DNA from: Candidatus Phytoplasma mali
Lineage (GTDB): Bacteria; Bacillota_I; Bacilli_A; Acholeplasmatales; Acholeplasmataceae
Direction: 5' to 3'
Assembly (NCBI RefSeq): GCF_000026205.1
Contig: NC_011047.1
Location: 372,001 to 436,000 of the forward strand
DNA: 64,000 bases
Of the stretch, positions 63,902 to 64,000 are shown in pieces (positions within the stretch are counted from its first letter, which is position 1; every line of letters starts with the position of its first letter). The position numbers were made by a program, and so were the translations under genes. The notes beneath the pieces were generated by a model. The model had not been told where the DNA came from. It made no database searches and was given only the letters and a program-made list of their open reading frames with translations.

Positions 63902-64000
63902 ATGGCAAGAATTGCAGGTGTTGAAATTCCTAGTAATAAAAGAGTTGTAATTGCTTTAACTTATATTCGCGGTATTGGAATAAAAAAAGCTCAAAATATT
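63902..64000 (+). CDS. rpsM: 30S ribosomal protein S13, cut by the window end
   Basis: The first 33 residues are visible: [20 protein letters not shown] followed by [13 protein letters not shown], the standard S13 N terminus with the helix-hairpin region. AAAGGAG lies 9 nt upstream. It starts the alpha-operon part (rpsM-rpsK-rpoA-rplQ expected beyond the window). Confidence 0.98.

Overview
The window looks like a chromosome segment of a phytoplasma ('Candidatus Phytoplasma', Acholeplasmatales), or less likely a close Acholeplasma relative. The DNA is extremely A+T rich, with coding regions separated by almost pure A/T spacers. Proteins are Lys/Asn/Ile rich and of mollicute length. Gene order is Firmicutes-like: era-recO-glyS-dnaG-rpoD-trmK, nusA-ylxR-infB-rbfA, rplM-rpsI and S10-spc. 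TGA serves as a stop (era, thyA, truB) and Trp is TGG, which excludes the Mycoplasma/Spiroplasma code. Species cannot be fixed from this window. No potential mobile unit, prophage, rRNA operon or CRISPR array is present.

Layout. 1-1043: tail of a PotD-like polyamine-binding protein. 1173-7893: tRNA-Ser(GCU), acpS, cold-shock protein, metK, trigger factor, lon, secG. 8018-16024: rpsU, ybeY, then the macromolecular-synthesis block era, recO, glyS, dnaG, rpoD, trmK. 16136-21785: tRNA-Arg(UCU), rpmF, an ECF S component, rpsD, an MgtA-type ATPase, cdaA. 22158-28198: nusA-ylxR-infB-rbfA and priA. 28296-37697: hemolysin III-like protein, ackA, tRNA-Ser(GGA), thyA-folA, plsC, tldD-tldE, trxA, truB and an unknown anchored coiled-coil protein. 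37994-40466 (minus strand): smpB, ppa, metI, mscL. 40834-51785: rplM-rpsI, gltX, cysS, a CtpE-like ATPase, rlmB, valS, an alpha/beta hydrolase. 52015-64000: S10/spc/alpha ribosomal super-cluster from rpsJ to the first third of rpsM, with secY, map and infA inside.

Most of the window is housekeeping: translation and ribosome assembly, DNA priming and repair, protein folding, secretion and turnover. The rest reflects a wall-less parasite living on host supplies: polyamine, methionine and vitamin uptake proteins, two P-type cation pumps, MscL, a c-di-AMP synthase, acetate kinase and thymidylate/folate enzymes.

The most notable feature is in trmK. After only 10 codons the gene is interrupted by about 670 nt that do not code but carry group II intron hallmarks: a 34-nt domain V with AGC triad, GAAA loop and 2-nt bulge; an Ll.LtrB-like block before domain IV; a 5' end like GUGCG; and an EBS1-like match to the 5' exon. 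Domain IV is a small hairpin without a maturase ORF, so trmK expression should depend on splicing helped in trans. Other points: a perfect 195-bp tandem duplication of the ackA 3' end next to tRNA-Ser(GGA), ribosomal proteins S14, L32 and L36 lacking zinc ligands, and an unusual -10 recognition helix in RpoD.
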